A stretch of DNA of 64,000 nt from the NCBI RefSeq assembly GCF_010692725.1, contig NZ_JAAFZB010000095.1:496001-560000 (forward strand). The letters run 5' to 3'. Positions 27,563 through 36,643 of the stretch are shown piece after piece. The translations under genes were made by a program, and so were the position numbers. Below the pieces are notes generated by a model. It did no database searches, was not told the origin of the DNA, and saw only the letters and a program-made list of their open reading frames with translations. Source of the stretch: Flavihumibacter soli. Lineage in GTDB: Bacteria; Bacteroidota; Bacteroidia; Sphingobacteriales; Sphingobacteriaceae. Within the stretch, counting starts at the first letter, position 1, and every line of letters begins with the position of its first letter.

Positions 27563-27937
27563 TTATGCGCTTTTATAAGACTGCATTTCTGCATCCCCCC
27601 ACAATTCTTCAATACCATAAAATTCGCGTTTATCGGTTTTAAAGATATGGACTATTACGTCGATGTAGTCCAAAAGTATCCATTCACCATGTTGTAACCC
27701 TTCCTTACGGCGGGGTTCAATCTTAAGCGCCTTAAATATCTCTTCCTCTACGCTGTTAGCAATGGCCTTAACCTGGGTAGTAGAATCGGCGTGGCTTACA
27801 ATAAAATAATCAGCCACCGAACTATGTATATTTCTAAGATCTAACCGTACGATATCATTTCCCTTTTTTTCCTGGATGCCATGGACGGCAATTTCGGAAA
27901 TGGATGTGGACTCCAAAGCAATTTTGTTTTTTACCAT
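27563..27937 (-). CDS. rsfS: Ribosome silencing factor RsfS
   Basis: A 124-residue RsfS/Iojap protein that binds uL14 and blocks subunit joining when nutrients are scarce. The family core DYFIVSHADSTTQVKAIA and the C-terminal GEWILLDYIDVIVHIF with REFY are intact. It is divergent from birA with 43 bases between starts, so their promoters must overlap. It precedes ftsH by 53 bases. Confidence 0.95.
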   Translation of the reverse strand: MVKNKIALESTSISEIAVHGIQEKKGNDIVRLDLRNIHSSVADYFIVSHADSTTQVKAIANSVEEEIFKALKIEPRRKEGLQHGEWILLDYIDVIVHIFKTDKREFYGIEELWGDAEMQSYKSA

Positions 27938-27980
27938 TAAAAAGATTTAGTTTTGATAGATTCTTATGTGCTTCTAAACT

Positions 27981-28754
27981 TTGCAAAATAACATTTTTTT
28001 AGGACTATTCGTTGGACATAATACTGTCACATTAAAGGCAGTAGATTCTACGAACTCCTGGTTAAAGCAAGCTGTGTCAAAATCTGCGCCACTACCTGAG
28101 GGCACTGTAATTATGGCAGAATCTCAGTTTGCCGGCCGGGGGCAAAGTCAAAATACCTGGCACAGCGAACCGGGCAAAAACCTTACTTTCAGCATTCTTT
28201 TAAATCCCCGGTTCCTTCCTATCCAGAACCAGTTTGATCTGAATATGGCTGTAAGCCTCGCTGTAAACGATGTTTTAAAGATTTATTTCGGAGAAGATGC
28301 TTACATCAAGTGGCCGAACGACAGCTACATCGGGAAAAACAAGATCGGGGGGATTCTTATTGAGAACATTCTGCAGGGAACCCAGCTAAAACATGCCATT
28401 ATTGGTATAGGGATCAACGTGAATCAGGATGATTTCCCTCCTGAAGTAAAAAATGTTACCTCTTTCCGGAAAATCTTACATACTTATTATGATTTGAACC
28501 AGCTAAAGAACGAGATTTGCAGGTCGGTTGAAGCAAGGTACCTTCAGCTGAAGGCGGGGAAAAAAGAATCCCTGCGAAAGGACTATTTGGATAACTTGTA
28601 CCTTTTAAATCAACAGGCTTCGTACATCTTCCGGGACCGTGAAGTAGAGGGAAGAATAACCGGCATAAGCCCGGAAGGCTTTCTGCTTCTGGAAACAGCT
28701 GAAGGTGTGGAACAGTTCGGGCTTAAGGAGATTGAATTCAAGCGGGAAGACTGA
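27981..28754 (+). CDS. birA: Biotin--[acetyl-CoA-carboxylase] ligase
   Basis: A 257-residue biotin protein ligase without the DNA-binding domain of E. coli BirA. The catalytic loop reads AGRGQSQNTWHSEPGKNL (GRG-x-x-x-x-x-W type), followed by KWPNDSYIGKNKIGGILIE with the catalytic Lys. The C-terminal beta domain is present. I start it at TTG 27981 because the product then begins QNNIFLGLFVG as in relatives and no ATG lies nearby. An AAACTTTG box overlaps this codon and confuses the promoter picture. Confidence 0.93.
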   Translation: MQNNIFLGLFVGHNTVTLKAVDSTNSWLKQAVSKSAPLPEGTVIMAESQFAGRGQSQNTWHSEPGKNLTFSILLNPRFLPIQNQFDLNMAVSLAVNDVLKIYFGEDAYIKWPNDSYIGKNKIGGILIENILQGTQLKHAIIGIGINVNQDDFPPEVKNVTSFRKILHTYYDLNQLKNEICRSVEARYLQLKAGKKESLRKDYLDNLYLLNQQASYIFRDREVEGRITGISPEGFLLLETAEGVEQFGLKEIEFKRED

Positions 28755-28843
28755 TTGAGGGGGAAGGTTGAAGGATGGAGGACGGAAGGGTCACACTACC
28801 CCTGCTTAAAAATCTGATCCCGGTAACCTGCAGCGAATAAAAA

Positions 28844-28885
28844 TTACGAATACTAAATACTACATACTAAGTACTAGCTACTACA
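28844..28885. repeat. Seven-base period degenerate array
   Basis: Six adjacent units of exactly seven bases, five of them of the form TACTAnn, end 9 bases before the dsbD ATG. No open frame crosses it. Confidence 0.7.
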
Positions 28886-28894
28886 AAAAACTAG

Positions 28895-30961
28895 ATGAAA
28901 AAACTACTTTCTCTCCTACTAACTCTCATCCTTTACACAACAACGCAGGCACAAATTCTCGATCCGGTTAAATGGAGCTTTTCATCTAAAAAAGTTAACG
29001 ATAAGGAAGCCGACCTGCTGATAACCGCGAAGATTGAGCCGGGGTGGCATGTTTATTCCCAGTTCATCGAGGAAGGTGGTCCAATACCGACGTCCATTAA
29101 ATTTAAACCCTCTTCTGACTTCGCCGTTTCGGGTAAAGTATCTGAAACGCCGAAAGCCGTTTCCGCATTTGATAAGAACTTTGATATGCAGATAGCCTGG
29201 CATGCAACGCAGGTGGTCTTCAAGCAGCGGATCAAATTAAACAAGCCAAAAACCACCGTTAGCGGCACACTGGAATTCATGGTCTGCGACGACAAGCGCT
29301 GTCTGCCCCCGGCAGAGGTGGAATTCAGCATCCCGGTCGACCTGGGCTCCGCTGCCCCGGTGACAGAAACCGTTGCTTCGCAGGTAACGGAATCGACGGC
29401 AGCTGCAGGTGCCGGAATTGATACCACCACCTCATTGCCTGCCCCGGTTATCCCAGGCGATTCTTTCAAAACTGTAACTGATTCTGCCTCCTTATCTGTA
29501 AAGAGCATGGCGGCCAGCGGGTCGGAAGGCGGTTCCTTATGGGGAATCTTCATCGCAGGTTTCATTGGCGGACTTGCTGCATTCTTCATGCCCTGTATTT
29601 ACCCGATGATACCGCTGACCGTTTCCTTTTTTACCAAGAAAGCCGGGTCAAGGGCTAAGGGAATTGAAAGCGCTGTGGTTTACGGACTTTCCATTATTGT
29701 CATATACGTGGCCCTCGGCCTCATCATCACCCTCATCTTCGGAGCTTCCGCATTAAATGAAGCTGCCAGTAGCGCCATCTTCAACCTGCTGTTCTTCGCG
29801 ATGCTGATCATCTTCGCGGTTTCTTTTCTCGGTGCCTTCGAGATAACCCTGCCTTCCTCGCTGGTGAATAAGATGGACGAAAAATCAAATCGGGGTGGTT
29901 TCATCGGCCTGTTCTTCATGGCCTTTACACTGGCACTGGTTTCCTTCTCCTGCACCGGTCCCATCATCGGAACCTTGCTGGTAGATGCCGTATCTAAAGG
30001 CTCCTACTTAGGGCCGGCTACCGGCATGCTGGGCTTCTCCGCCGCTTTGGCTATTCCTTTTACACTTTTTGCCATCTTTCCTTCATGGCTCAAAGAGATG
30101 CCGAAATCCGGCGGCTGGTTAAACACCGTGAAGGTTTCATTAGGATTCCTCGAACTGGCCCTTGCCTTTAAGTTTCTTTCAAACGTCGACCTGGCCTATC
30201 ACTGGGGCGTTTTCGACCGCGACGTATTCCTGGTTATCTGGATCATCATTTTCGCTGTCTGGGGTTTCTATCTCTTGGGAAAGATCCGTCTGTCGCACGA
30301 TTCCGAGATCGCCTTCCTTTCCCTGCCGCGCCTGTTCTTCTCCATGCTCGTGCTTGGATTTACGCTGTATATGGTTCCCGGACTTTGGGGAGCGCCGCTG
30401 AAGGCTATCAGCGCCTGGCTGCCACCACAACCGACCCAGGATTTCGATCTGTATACCAACCAGGCTTCACCTGCTGGGGCTAAGCCCGCAACGGCAAAAA
30501 AGTACGCCAATCTATTCCATGCACCTCATAACCTCGATGCTTTTTATGATTACGAAGAAGGACTGGCCTATGCTAAGCAGGTGAATAAACCCGTCCTTAT
30601 TGATTTTACCGGATGGAGTTGTGTCAACTGTCGCAAGATGGAAGCCAGCGTTTGGTCGGACAAAGAAGTACTCCGTCTGTTGAAAGATGAGTACGTGCTG
30701 ATCTCCCTTTATGTGGATGATAAGACCGAGCTGGCCGAAGCCGAAAAATACACCTCTGCCTTCAGCAACAAGAAGATAAAAACTGTTGGCAATAAATGGA
30801 ATGACTTTCAGGCGACAAAATTTGGAACCAATTCCCAGCCATATTACGTAATAGTGGACCATAATGGTCAATCGCTGGTTCCGCCGCAGGCGTTCAACCT
30901 CGATATTAATAACTACATTGAATTTTTAAATAGCGGCAAACAAGTATTCAGCCGTCCATAA
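28895..30961 (+). CDS. dsbD: Thiol:disulfide interchange protein DsbD
   Basis: A 688-residue three-part reductant transporter. The signal peptide (1-19) is followed by a DsbD-alpha-like domain with its CysX5Cys pair (CDDKRC), a Ser/Thr/Val-rich linker, a CcdA-type membrane domain (about residues 210-505) with the redox Cys in FMPCIYPMIPL and FSCTGPIIG, and a C-terminal thioredoxin domain with CVNC. It passes electrons from cytoplasmic thioredoxin to periplasmic partners. It lies 2 bases before pfkA, so the three genes dsbD-pfkA-gmhA are probably one transcript. Confidence 0.93.
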   Translation: MKKLLSLLLTLILYTTTQAQILDPVKWSFSSKKVNDKEADLLITAKIEPGWHVYSQFIEEGGPIPTSIKFKPSSDFAVSGKVSETPKAVSAFDKNFDMQIAWHATQVVFKQRIKLNKPKTTVSGTLEFMVCDDKRCLPPAEVEFSIPVDLGSAAPVTETVASQVTESTAAAGAGIDTTTSLPAPVIPGDSFKTVTDSASLSVKSMAASGSEGGSLWGIFIAGFIGGLAAFFMPCIYPMIPLTVSFFTKKAGSRAKGIESAVVYGLSIIVIYVALGLIITLIFGASALNEAASSAIFNLLFFAMLIIFAVSFLGAFEITLPSSLVNKMDEKSNRGGFIGLFFMAFTLALVSFSCTGPIIGTLLVDAVSKGSYLGPATGMLGFSAALAIPFTLFAIFPSWLKEMPKSGGWLNTVKVSLGFLELALAFKFLSNVDLAYHWGVFDRDVFLVIWIIIFAVWGFYLLGKIRLSHDSEIAFLSLPRLFFSMLVLGFTLYMVPGLWGAPLKAISAWLPPQPTQDFDLYTNQASPAGAKPATAKKYANLFHAPHNLDAFYDYEEGLAYAKQVNKPVLIDFTGWSCVNCRKMEASVWSDKEVLRLLKDEYVLISLYVDDKTELAEAEKYTSAFSNKKIKTVGNKWNDFQATKFGTNSQPYYVIVDHNGQSLVPPQAFNLDINNYIEFLNSGKQVFSRP

Positions 30962-30963
30962 TT

Positions 30964-31941
30964 ATGAGTGAAATTAAACACATTGGCGTTTTCACCTCCG
31001 GGGGTGACTCACCCGGAATGAACGCAGCGATCCGCGCCGTAGTGCGTACCGGATTATATTACGACATAAAGATCAGTGGTATCGTACGTGGTTATGATGG
31101 CATGATCAGTGGGGAGATTATCCCGATGGATGCCAAGTCGGTGGCCAACATCATCCAGCGGGGTGGTACGGTATTAAAGACCGCCCGCAGCGACGAGTTC
31201 CGCACGCCGGAAGGCCGGATAAAGGCTTATGAGCAATTAAAGAAATGCAATATCGATGCCCTGGTAGCTATCGGTGGTGACGGTACCTTTACCGGCGCCG
31301 ATATTTTTACCAAAGAGCATGATATCCCGGTTATCGGCCTGCCCGGCACCATTGACAATGACCTTGTCGGTACTGATTTTACTATCGGTTATGATACCGC
31401 CATCAATACGGTGGTGGATGCCGTGGATAAGATCCGCGATACGGCCGAGTCGCACGACCGCCTGTTCATTGTGGAAGTGATGGGCCGTGATTCAGGCCTG
31501 ATCGCCCTTCGAAGCGGAATCGGTGCGGGTGCTGAATCCATCCTGATCCCCGAAACCAAGACCGATGTGCAGGCATTGCTGTGCCGCCTTGGCGAGGGCC
31601 GCCGTGAGAAGGCCTCCAAGATTATTATCGTGGCCGAAGGCGATGACGCCGGCGGTGCTTTCGAGATAGCTGCAGCGGTGAAAAATAAGTTCCCGGGTAT
31701 TGATACGCGGGTGTCAATACTTGGTCACATTCAGCGTGGCGGACCGCCATCCTGTATGGACCGCGTGCTGGCAAGCAGGCTGGGTGTTGCGGCAGTGGAA
31801 GCCCTGCGAGAAGGCCATACCCGCCAGATGGTCGGCGTGGTGAACGGCAAGATCCACTTTACCCCATTTAAGCATGCTATCAAGCATATTTCGGAAGCCA
31901 GTCCCGAACTGGTTAAAATAGTTGAGATACTTTCACGATAA
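30964..31941 (+). CDS. pfkA: 6-phosphofructokinase
   Basis: A 325-residue ATP-dependent phosphofructokinase, the committed step of glycolysis. Motifs run in order: [15 protein letters not shown] (ATP), [19 protein letters not shown] with the catalytic Asp, [17 protein letters not shown] and LGHIQRGG. The Gly after GGDG is the sign of an ATP- rather than PPi-dependent enzyme. Length is normal. It follows dsbD by 2 bases and precedes gmhA by 17. Confidence 0.97.
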   Translation: MSEIKHIGVFTSGGDSPGMNAAIRAVVRTGLYYDIKISGIVRGYDGMISGEIIPMDAKSVANIIQRGGTVLKTARSDEFRTPEGRIKAYEQLKKCNIDALVAIGGDGTFTGADIFTKEHDIPVIGLPGTIDNDLVGTDFTIGYDTAINTVVDAVDKIRDTAESHDRLFIVEVMGRDSGLIALRSGIGAGAESILIPETKTDVQALLCRLGEGRREKASKIIIVAEGDDAGGAFEIAAAVKNKFPGIDTRVSILGHIQRGGPPSCMDRVLASRLGVAAVEALREGHTRQMVGVVNGKIHFTPFKHAIKHISEASPELVKIVEILSR

Positions 31942-31958
31942 GCCCATTATATCCCTTT

Positions 31959-32531
31959 ATGGATCAGATCAAAGCGCATTTCCGGGAGGCGGAATCAGTG
32001 CTCCAAGCGTTCCTGGCCGACGAAAATAACTTTAAGGCCATCGAATCAGCCGGGAACATCCTGGTGGAAGCCATCCGCAATGGCGGCAAGATCCTGTCAT
32101 GCGGCAATGGGGGCTCCATGTGTGATGCCATGCATTTCGCCGAAGAGCTTTCCGGCCGTTACCGAAACGACCGTAAGGCTTTGCCGGCCCTCGCCATCTC
32201 CGATGCCAGCCACATGAGCTGCGTAGCAAATGACTATGGCTATGAATCTGTCTTTTCGAGGATGGTGGAAGCTATGGGCCGCCAGGGAGACGTGCTCTTT
32301 GCCATCAGCACCAGCGGCAATTCAGACAATGTGCTGAAGGCCATCGACACTGCGCGCAGGCAGGGCATGAAAGTGATCGGCCTGACCGGCAAGGACGGCG
32401 GCAAGATGGCATACATCTGCGACGTCGAGATTCGCGCACCGCATACCGAATACGCCGACCGCGCCCAGGAGATTCACATCAAGGTGATCCACTCACTGAT
32501 TGATTATATTGAGCGAAGCCTCGAGCTTTAG
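31959..32531 (+). CDS. gmhA: D-sedoheptulose-7-phosphate isomerase
   Basis: A 190-residue SIS-domain isomerase that begins ADP-heptose synthesis for lipopolysaccharide. It lines up with E. coli GmhA through its length: [23 protein letters not shown], the ISTSGNS phosphate loop and [10 protein letters not shown]. Active-site Glu and His fall in AEELSGRY and the [14 protein letters not shown] helix. The other heptose genes are not in the window. It is last in the dsbD-pfkA-gmhA set; a repeat-rich gap follows. Confidence 0.95.
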   Translation: MDQIKAHFREAESVLQAFLADENNFKAIESAGNILVEAIRNGGKILSCGNGGSMCDAMHFAEELSGRYRNDRKALPALAISDASHMSCVANDYGYESVFSRMVEAMGRQGDVLFAISTSGNSDNVLKAIDTARRQGMKVIGLTGKDGGKMAYICDVEIRAPHTEYADRAQEIHIKVIHSLIDYIERSLEL

Positions 32532-32538
32532 TAGGATT

Positions 32539-32631
32539 AAGAACAAGGAACAAAGAGCAAGGAATAAGGAAAGGGGAAGCATCTCAAGTCCTTGTTCTTT
32601 GCTCTTTTTTCTTTTATCCCTTTTATCTTTT
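32539..32631. repeat. Paired seven-base arrays in opposite orientation
   Basis: Five purine-rich units of the type AGGAACA/AAGAGCA (32539-32573) are followed by six pyrimidine-rich units of the type CCTTGTT/CTTTGCT (32590-32631). The second array is the approximate reverse complement of the first, so an RNA copy could fold. It lies just after gmhA. Confidence 0.7.
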
Positions 32632-32661
32632 CCGCGAAAGTCCAGCTCACCCCTTCCTTAT

Positions 32662-32708
32662 GTCTGGTAGAGGACTGGTTAAGGTTAAGTCCATTAAAAC
32701 ATGGACTT
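32662..32708. repeat. Dispersed palindromic repeat, copy 2
   Basis: A perfect 8-bp inverted repeat, AAGTCCAT (32687-32694) and ATGGACTT (32701-32708), with left-flank GTCTGGTA and GGTTAAGG blocks shared with copy 1. The right flank has diverged. It lies between gmhA and nudK. Confidence 0.65.
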
Positions 32709-32798
32709 GAGTCGAAGATGGTATGAAGGAGAATGCTGGAAGGAATAGTCAAAATATCTATCTTACAAGTCTAAATACTGCCAATTCAATTAACGCAA

Positions 32799-33377
32799 AT
32801 GATCAACGACGTAAAGATCTTATCCACTGAAATTCTTTCAGACAACTGGTATACCCTGAGGAAACTCACCTACGAATATCAAAAGAAAGACGGTACCCGA
32901 CTGACTCAAACCCGGGAAGCATACGACCGGGGAAACGGCGCGGTGATCCTGCTTTACAATAAAGAGCAGCAAACAGTGATCCTGACCCGGCAGTTCCGGC
33001 TGCCGACGTTTATCAACGGCAATGAGTCCGGCATGATGATCGAGGCCTGTGCGGGATTGCTGGACAAAGACAACCCGGAAGATTGTATCCGGCGGGAGAC
33101 GGAAGAGGAAACGGGTTACAAGGTTTCGGATGTCCGCAAGGTATTTGAAGCATATATGTCGCCGGGCTCGGTAACGGAGATCCTTTATTTCTTCATTGCG
33201 GAATATTCCAAAGAAATGAAAGTGGGCGATGGCGGCGGTGTTGAGCACGAAGAGGAAAATATCGAAGTGCTTGAAATGAGCATTGATGAAGCGCTGCGGT
33301 TGGTTGACGAAGGTGAGATCAAAGACGCCAAAACGATTATGCTCTTGCAGTATGTAAGGCTGCACGGGATAATGTAA
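32799..33377 (+). CDS. nudK: GDP-mannose pyrophosphatase-like NUDIX hydrolase
   Basis: A 192-residue NUDIX enzyme very like E. coli NudK along its whole length: the [15 protein letters not shown] segment, the NUDIX box [23 protein letters not shown], and the [18 protein letters not shown] segment. NudK hydrolyses GDP-mannose and some other nucleoside diphosphate sugars. Residues E of REEE-type spacing (RRETEEETG) are intact. It is a single gene between a repeat-filled gap and the higBA pair. Confidence 0.92.
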   Translation: MINDVKILSTEILSDNWYTLRKLTYEYQKKDGTRLTQTREAYDRGNGAVILLYNKEQQTVILTRQFRLPTFINGNESGMMIEACAGLLDKDNPEDCIRRETEEETGYKVSDVRKVFEAYMSPGSVTEILYFFIAEYSKEMKVGDGGGVEHEEENIEVLEMSIDEALRLVDEGEIKDAKTIMLLQYVRLHGIM

Positions 33378-33426
33378 CTGTGTATCAACGATGTTATCGG
33401 CTTTATATTCCAGGAGATATATTTTA

Positions 33427-33459
33427 TTGTTACCAAAATGGTAACGTTTATTATATTTG
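33427..33459 (+). promoter_or_regulatory. higBA promoter with operator
   Basis: TTG (33427-33429) and TATATTTG (33452-33459) form a Bacteroidota-type promoter. Between them GTTACC (33429-33434) and GGTAAC (33440-33445) make a perfect inverted repeat with a five-base spacer. The antitoxin probably binds here to repress its own operon. The higB ATG follows 9 bases after the box. Confidence 0.7.
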
Positions 33460-33468
33460 TCATAGGCA

Positions 33469-33780
33469 ATGAGAGTTATAGCTATAAAAACGTTAAAAGA
33501 CTATATCAACGAATTCAGATCTGCCGAACAATCGCTTTTAAGCTGGCATGATGAAGCTACGGCAGCTAATTGGGCTACTCCGAATGAATTAAAATCTCAA
33601 TATAAGAATGCTTCTATTTTAAGTGAGAAGCGAGTAGTATTTAACATCCACGGGAATAGCTATCGTTTAATTGTCGATATTGAATATCGTCTAAAGATTG
33701 TTTTCATCGTGTGGTTCGGAACGCATAAGCAGTACGATTCTATAAATGCTAAAACGATAAGTTATGTTAAAGCCAATTAA
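33469..33780 (+). CDS. higB: HigB-type mRNA-degrading toxin
   Basis: A 103-residue RelE-fold toxin of the HigB family, which cleaves ribosome-bound mRNA. The features are the KTLKDYINEF start, the RVVFNIHGNSYRLIVDIEY core, and the FVIWFGTHKQYD-type ending seen here as VWFGTHKQYDSI with the conserved His and Asp. It precedes the antitoxin, the usual order of HigBA, and overlaps it by 17 bases. The start is fixed by the promoter 9 bases upstream. Confidence 0.92.
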   Translation: MRVIAIKTLKDYINEFRSAEQSLLSWHDEATAANWATPNELKSQYKNASILSEKRVVFNIHGNSYRLIVDIEYRLKIVFIVWFGTHKQYDSINAKTISYVKAN

Positions 33781-34123
33781 AACAGAAGAGCAATATAATA
33801 GTGCATTGGCGCGGATTTATGAGTTGATGCAAACAGATATCAAAGAAGGATCGGCTTCTTCGGATGAATTGGAAATACTTAGCATTCTTGTCAAGGAATA
33901 TGAGGCAGTAAACTTCCCCCTGCCTTCTCCCTTGCCTTTAGAAGCGATAAAGTTCCGTATGGATCAAATGGGAATGTCTGAAAAAGAGTTGGGAGACATT
34001 CTTGGATACCGTTCACGTAAATCCGAAATTCTCTCTGGTAAGAGAAAACTCAGCTTATCTATGATCCGAAAACTGAATGAAGTTTTACATATTCCTGCGG
34101 ATGTGTTGATTCAGGTATATTAG
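33764..34123 (+). CDS. higA: HigA-type antitoxin
   Basis: A 119-residue antitoxin. The C-terminal half is an XRE helix-turn-helix (KFRMDQMGMSEKELGDILG..SRKSEILSGKRKLSL), the N-terminal half a toxin-binding segment with PIKTEEQYNSALARI typical of HigA. It overlaps higB by 17 bases, and an inverted-repeat operator lies between the promoter boxes upstream, so autoregulation is likely. Confidence 0.92.
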   Translation: MLKPIKTEEQYNSALARIYELMQTDIKEGSASSDELEILSILVKEYEAVNFPLPSPLPLEAIKFRMDQMGMSEKELGDILGYRSRKSEILSGKRKLSLSMIRKLNEVLHIPADVLIQVY

Positions 34124-34195
34124 AATCTTGTTGAGCAAATTGAGAAGGAAGCTAAAACCCTCCGTTTGTAATTATTCTGATAGTAGTTATAAAGT

Positions 34196-34660
34196 ATGAA
34201 TCATTCTACAGAAACACAGATGCAGATCAGGAAGCCGGCAGCGGAAGTGTTTAATGCCTTTATTGATCCGGCTATAACAACCAATTTCTGGTTTACAAAA
34301 AGCTCCGGGAAACTGGAGATTGGAAAAGATGTAAAGTGGGAATGGGAAATGTACAATGTATCGGCAACAGTAGCCACGAAAGAAATTGTACCCAACGAAA
34401 AGATCGTATTTGAATGGGGTGAACCGGAAAGGCGTACGGTTGAATTCAGCTTTAAGTCATTATCTGACGGGTCAACTTATGTCACGGCAAAAGAGTATGG
34501 CTACAGGGAAACCGGTGACGCACTGATCGCTGCGATAAAAGATTCGACTGGCGGGTTCACTACGGTGCTGGACGGTTTGAAGGCCTGGCTGGAACATGGA
34601 ATCAACCTGAACCTGATCGGAGACAAATTTCCAAAGGAAGTGATGCAGCATGGTAAATGA
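34196..34660 (+). CDS. SRPBCC (AHSA1-like) domain protein
   Basis: A 154-residue START/SRPBCC-fold protein of the AHSA1 or polyketide-cyclase-like type. It begins IRKPAAEVFNAFIDPAITTNFWFT and has VKWEWEMY, FEWGEPERRTVEFSF and the C-terminal helix GFTTVLDGLKAWLEHG. These proteins bind small hydrophobic ligands; the ligand is unknown. It is a lone gene after higBA. Confidence 0.82.
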   Translation: MNHSTETQMQIRKPAAEVFNAFIDPAITTNFWFTKSSGKLEIGKDVKWEWEMYNVSATVATKEIVPNEKIVFEWGEPERRTVEFSFKSLSDGSTYVTAKEYGYRETGDALIAAIKDSTGGFTTVLDGLKAWLEHGINLNLIGDKFPKEVMQHGK

Positions 34661-34820
34661 ATAATAATCCGGGGTCGGTCTTCGACTCTCCCGATAGATC
34701 GGGACAGGCCGTTCAGACTGACACGGTTACCTTAATGAAACTTACAAAATTAGGAAGCATGAAACGAACCGTACTTAACCCTTACTTCCTCGCTGTTATA
34801 TTTTCCACCTAAACCCTGTC

Positions 34821-36008
34821 ATGAAACCGGAAGCTGAATTACTCTTATTTGGACAACAATGGGACCGGGCTATGGAAGCCAATGATGCTGCCATAATAGG
34901 TGAATTCATGTCGGATGACTGGGTGATCGTAGGCACAGAGGGTGGGATCACGTCAAAAGCGGATTTCCTGGAGGCCATCAGCTCCGGCGATCTGACTCAC
35001 AACCGGATGGATTCGGATGAGACGAGAATAAAAGTATACGATAACACGGCAGTAGTGACCAGCCGTGGGACAAGTGCCGGTGAATACAAGGGCCAGCCTT
35101 TCCATCTCTATGAATGGTCGACAAGTATGTTCATTAAACAGGGGGAAAAGTGGAGCTGTGTCCTGACCATGTTAACTCCTGCCATCAACGGATCAGCAGA
35201 TATCGGTGATGCCCCAACGAATATTCAAAGCAACACTAAATTCAAAAGCGGCTATTCGAATGTGAACGGCCTGAAGATGTACTATGAGATCTATGGCCAG
35301 GGTAAACCACTTGTATTACTCCATGGCGGAGGCTCTACCATACAAACCACCTTCGGCAGAGTGATTCCGCAGCTTGCCAGGAACAGGCAGATCATTGGTG
35401 TTGAACTGCAGGCTCATGGTCGGACTAACGACCGGGATACTCCCCTCTCATTTGAGCAGGACGCCGACGATGTTGCCGCTCTTTTAAATGATCTGAAGAT
35501 CCCGAAGGCGGATTTCATGGGCTTCAGCAATGGCGGCACCACCGCCTTGCAGATAGCGATCCGTCACCCGCAGCTGGTTGATAAGCTCGTCCTGGCTTCG
35601 GCGCTGACCAGGCGTGGGGGCGCCCCTTCCCAATTCTGGGACTTTATGAAACAGGCCAGTCTCGACAATATGCCGCAGCAGCTAAAGGACGCCTACGGGG
35701 AAGTGGCTCCCACCGGCAATCTGCAGGTCATGCACGATAAATGCGCACAAAGAATGGTGGAATTTAATGATATCAGTGACGAACTGATAAGATCCGTTAA
35801 AGCGCCGACCCTTATCGTGATCGGCGATGCCGATGTCATGTCGCCCGAACATGCGGTGGAAATGCATCGGCTGATTCCGGGAAGTCAGCTGGCCATCATT
35901 CCGGGTGGTCACGGTAAATATATCGGTGAGATCATGACCATTGGCAGCAGCTGGAAGGAAAGCGATTTTATTGTTCCCATGATTGAAGAGTTTCTGGACA
36001 AAACGTAA
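34821..36008 (+). CDS. NTF2-like domain fused to alpha/beta hydrolase
   Basis: A 395-residue fusion. Residues 1-~125 are an NTF2/SnoaL-like domain (DUF4440 style: NDAAIIGEFMSDDWVIVGTEGG..FLEAISSGDL, then VVTSRGTSAG). Residues ~145-395 are an alpha/beta hydrolase: oxyanion LLHGGG, nucleophile elbow GFSNGGT (Ser), Asp in IVIGDADVM and His in PGGHGKY. It has no signal peptide. The two domains are normally separate proteins, so they may have been joined recently. The substrate is unknown. It precedes the reductase-like gene by 14 bases. Confidence 0.87.
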   Translation: MKPEAELLLFGQQWDRAMEANDAAIIGEFMSDDWVIVGTEGGITSKADFLEAISSGDLTHNRMDSDETRIKVYDNTAVVTSRGTSAGEYKGQPFHLYEWSTSMFIKQGEKWSCVLTMLTPAINGSADIGDAPTNIQSNTKFKSGYSNVNGLKMYYEIYGQGKPLVLLHGGGSTIQTTFGRVIPQLARNRQIIGVELQAHGRTNDRDTPLSFEQDADDVAALLNDLKIPKADFMGFSNGGTTALQIAIRHPQLVDKLVLASALTRRGGAPSQFWDFMKQASLDNMPQQLKDAYGEVAPTGNLQVMHDKCAQRMVEFNDISDELIRSVKAPTLIVIGDADVMSPEHAVEMHRLIPGSQLAIIPGGHGKYIGEIMTIGSSWKESDFIVPMIEEFLDKT

Positions 36009-36022
36009 TAAACTAACCGGTA

Positions 36023-36589
36023 ATGAGAAAGATCATCCTTGACCTGGCAGTAACGCTCGATGGCTTCATTGAGGGTCCTAACGGCGAGATAGACTGGTGT
36101 ATAATGGATAGTGAGGGCGAGGGGGACTTCACTGAGTTCCTGGATGATATTGATACGATCTTTTACGGCCGGGTCAGCTATGACCTGTGGGGAAATTATC
36201 AGCCCGGGGAAAGCGACAGCCCGGTGATTAAGAATTTATATCAATCGATCCACAGTAAGACAAAATATGTTTTTACTTCTTCGGCCACGGCAGGCGACGG
36301 GAAAGCTGTTTTCATCAGTTCTGATACCACTGACAGGGTAAATGAGATCCGCGATCAGCCCGGGAAAGATATCTGGCTTTACGGCGGCGCCAAGCTGATC
36401 ACCACGTTCATCAACCTCGGACTTGTGGATATTTACCGGCTGGCCGTTCACCCGGTCATCTTAGGAGCGGGTAAGCCGCTTTTTAATGACATACAGGATC
36501 CCGTGGGTTTAAAACTGATCGAAGCGAAAGGTTCTGCGTCAGGTGTCGTATTGCTGAGCTATGCTTCCTCCCAAATTGAACGGGCTTAA
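36023..36589 (+). CDS. Dihydrofolate reductase-family (RibD C-terminal-like) protein
   Basis: A 188-residue protein with the RibD C-terminal/YyaP fold: IILDLAVTLDGFIEGPNGEIDW at the start, YGRVSYDL, and the WLYGGAKLITTFINLGLVD..HPVILGAGKPLF ending. These bind NADPH; physiological substrates are mostly unknown, and it is not a true FolA. It starts 14 bases after the hydrolase fusion and probably shares its transcript. Confidence 0.88.
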   Translation: MRKIILDLAVTLDGFIEGPNGEIDWCIMDSEGEGDFTEFLDDIDTIFYGRVSYDLWGNYQPGESDSPVIKNLYQSIHSKTKYVFTSSATAGDGKAVFISSDTTDRVNEIRDQPGKDIWLYGGAKLITTFINLGLVDIYRLAVHPVILGAGKPLFNDIQDPVGLKLIEAKGSASGVVLLSYASSQIERA

Positions 36590-36643
36590 ATTAAATAGAC
36601 TTATAGATCATGATACAGTTAAACGTCTGGTAAATTGAACGAT

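Noticed and set aside
34689-34704. TCCCGAT-AG-ATCGGGA palindrome as an operator
   Set aside because: Short, with a two-base loop and common in type in this phylum; no promoter or T run is linked to it.
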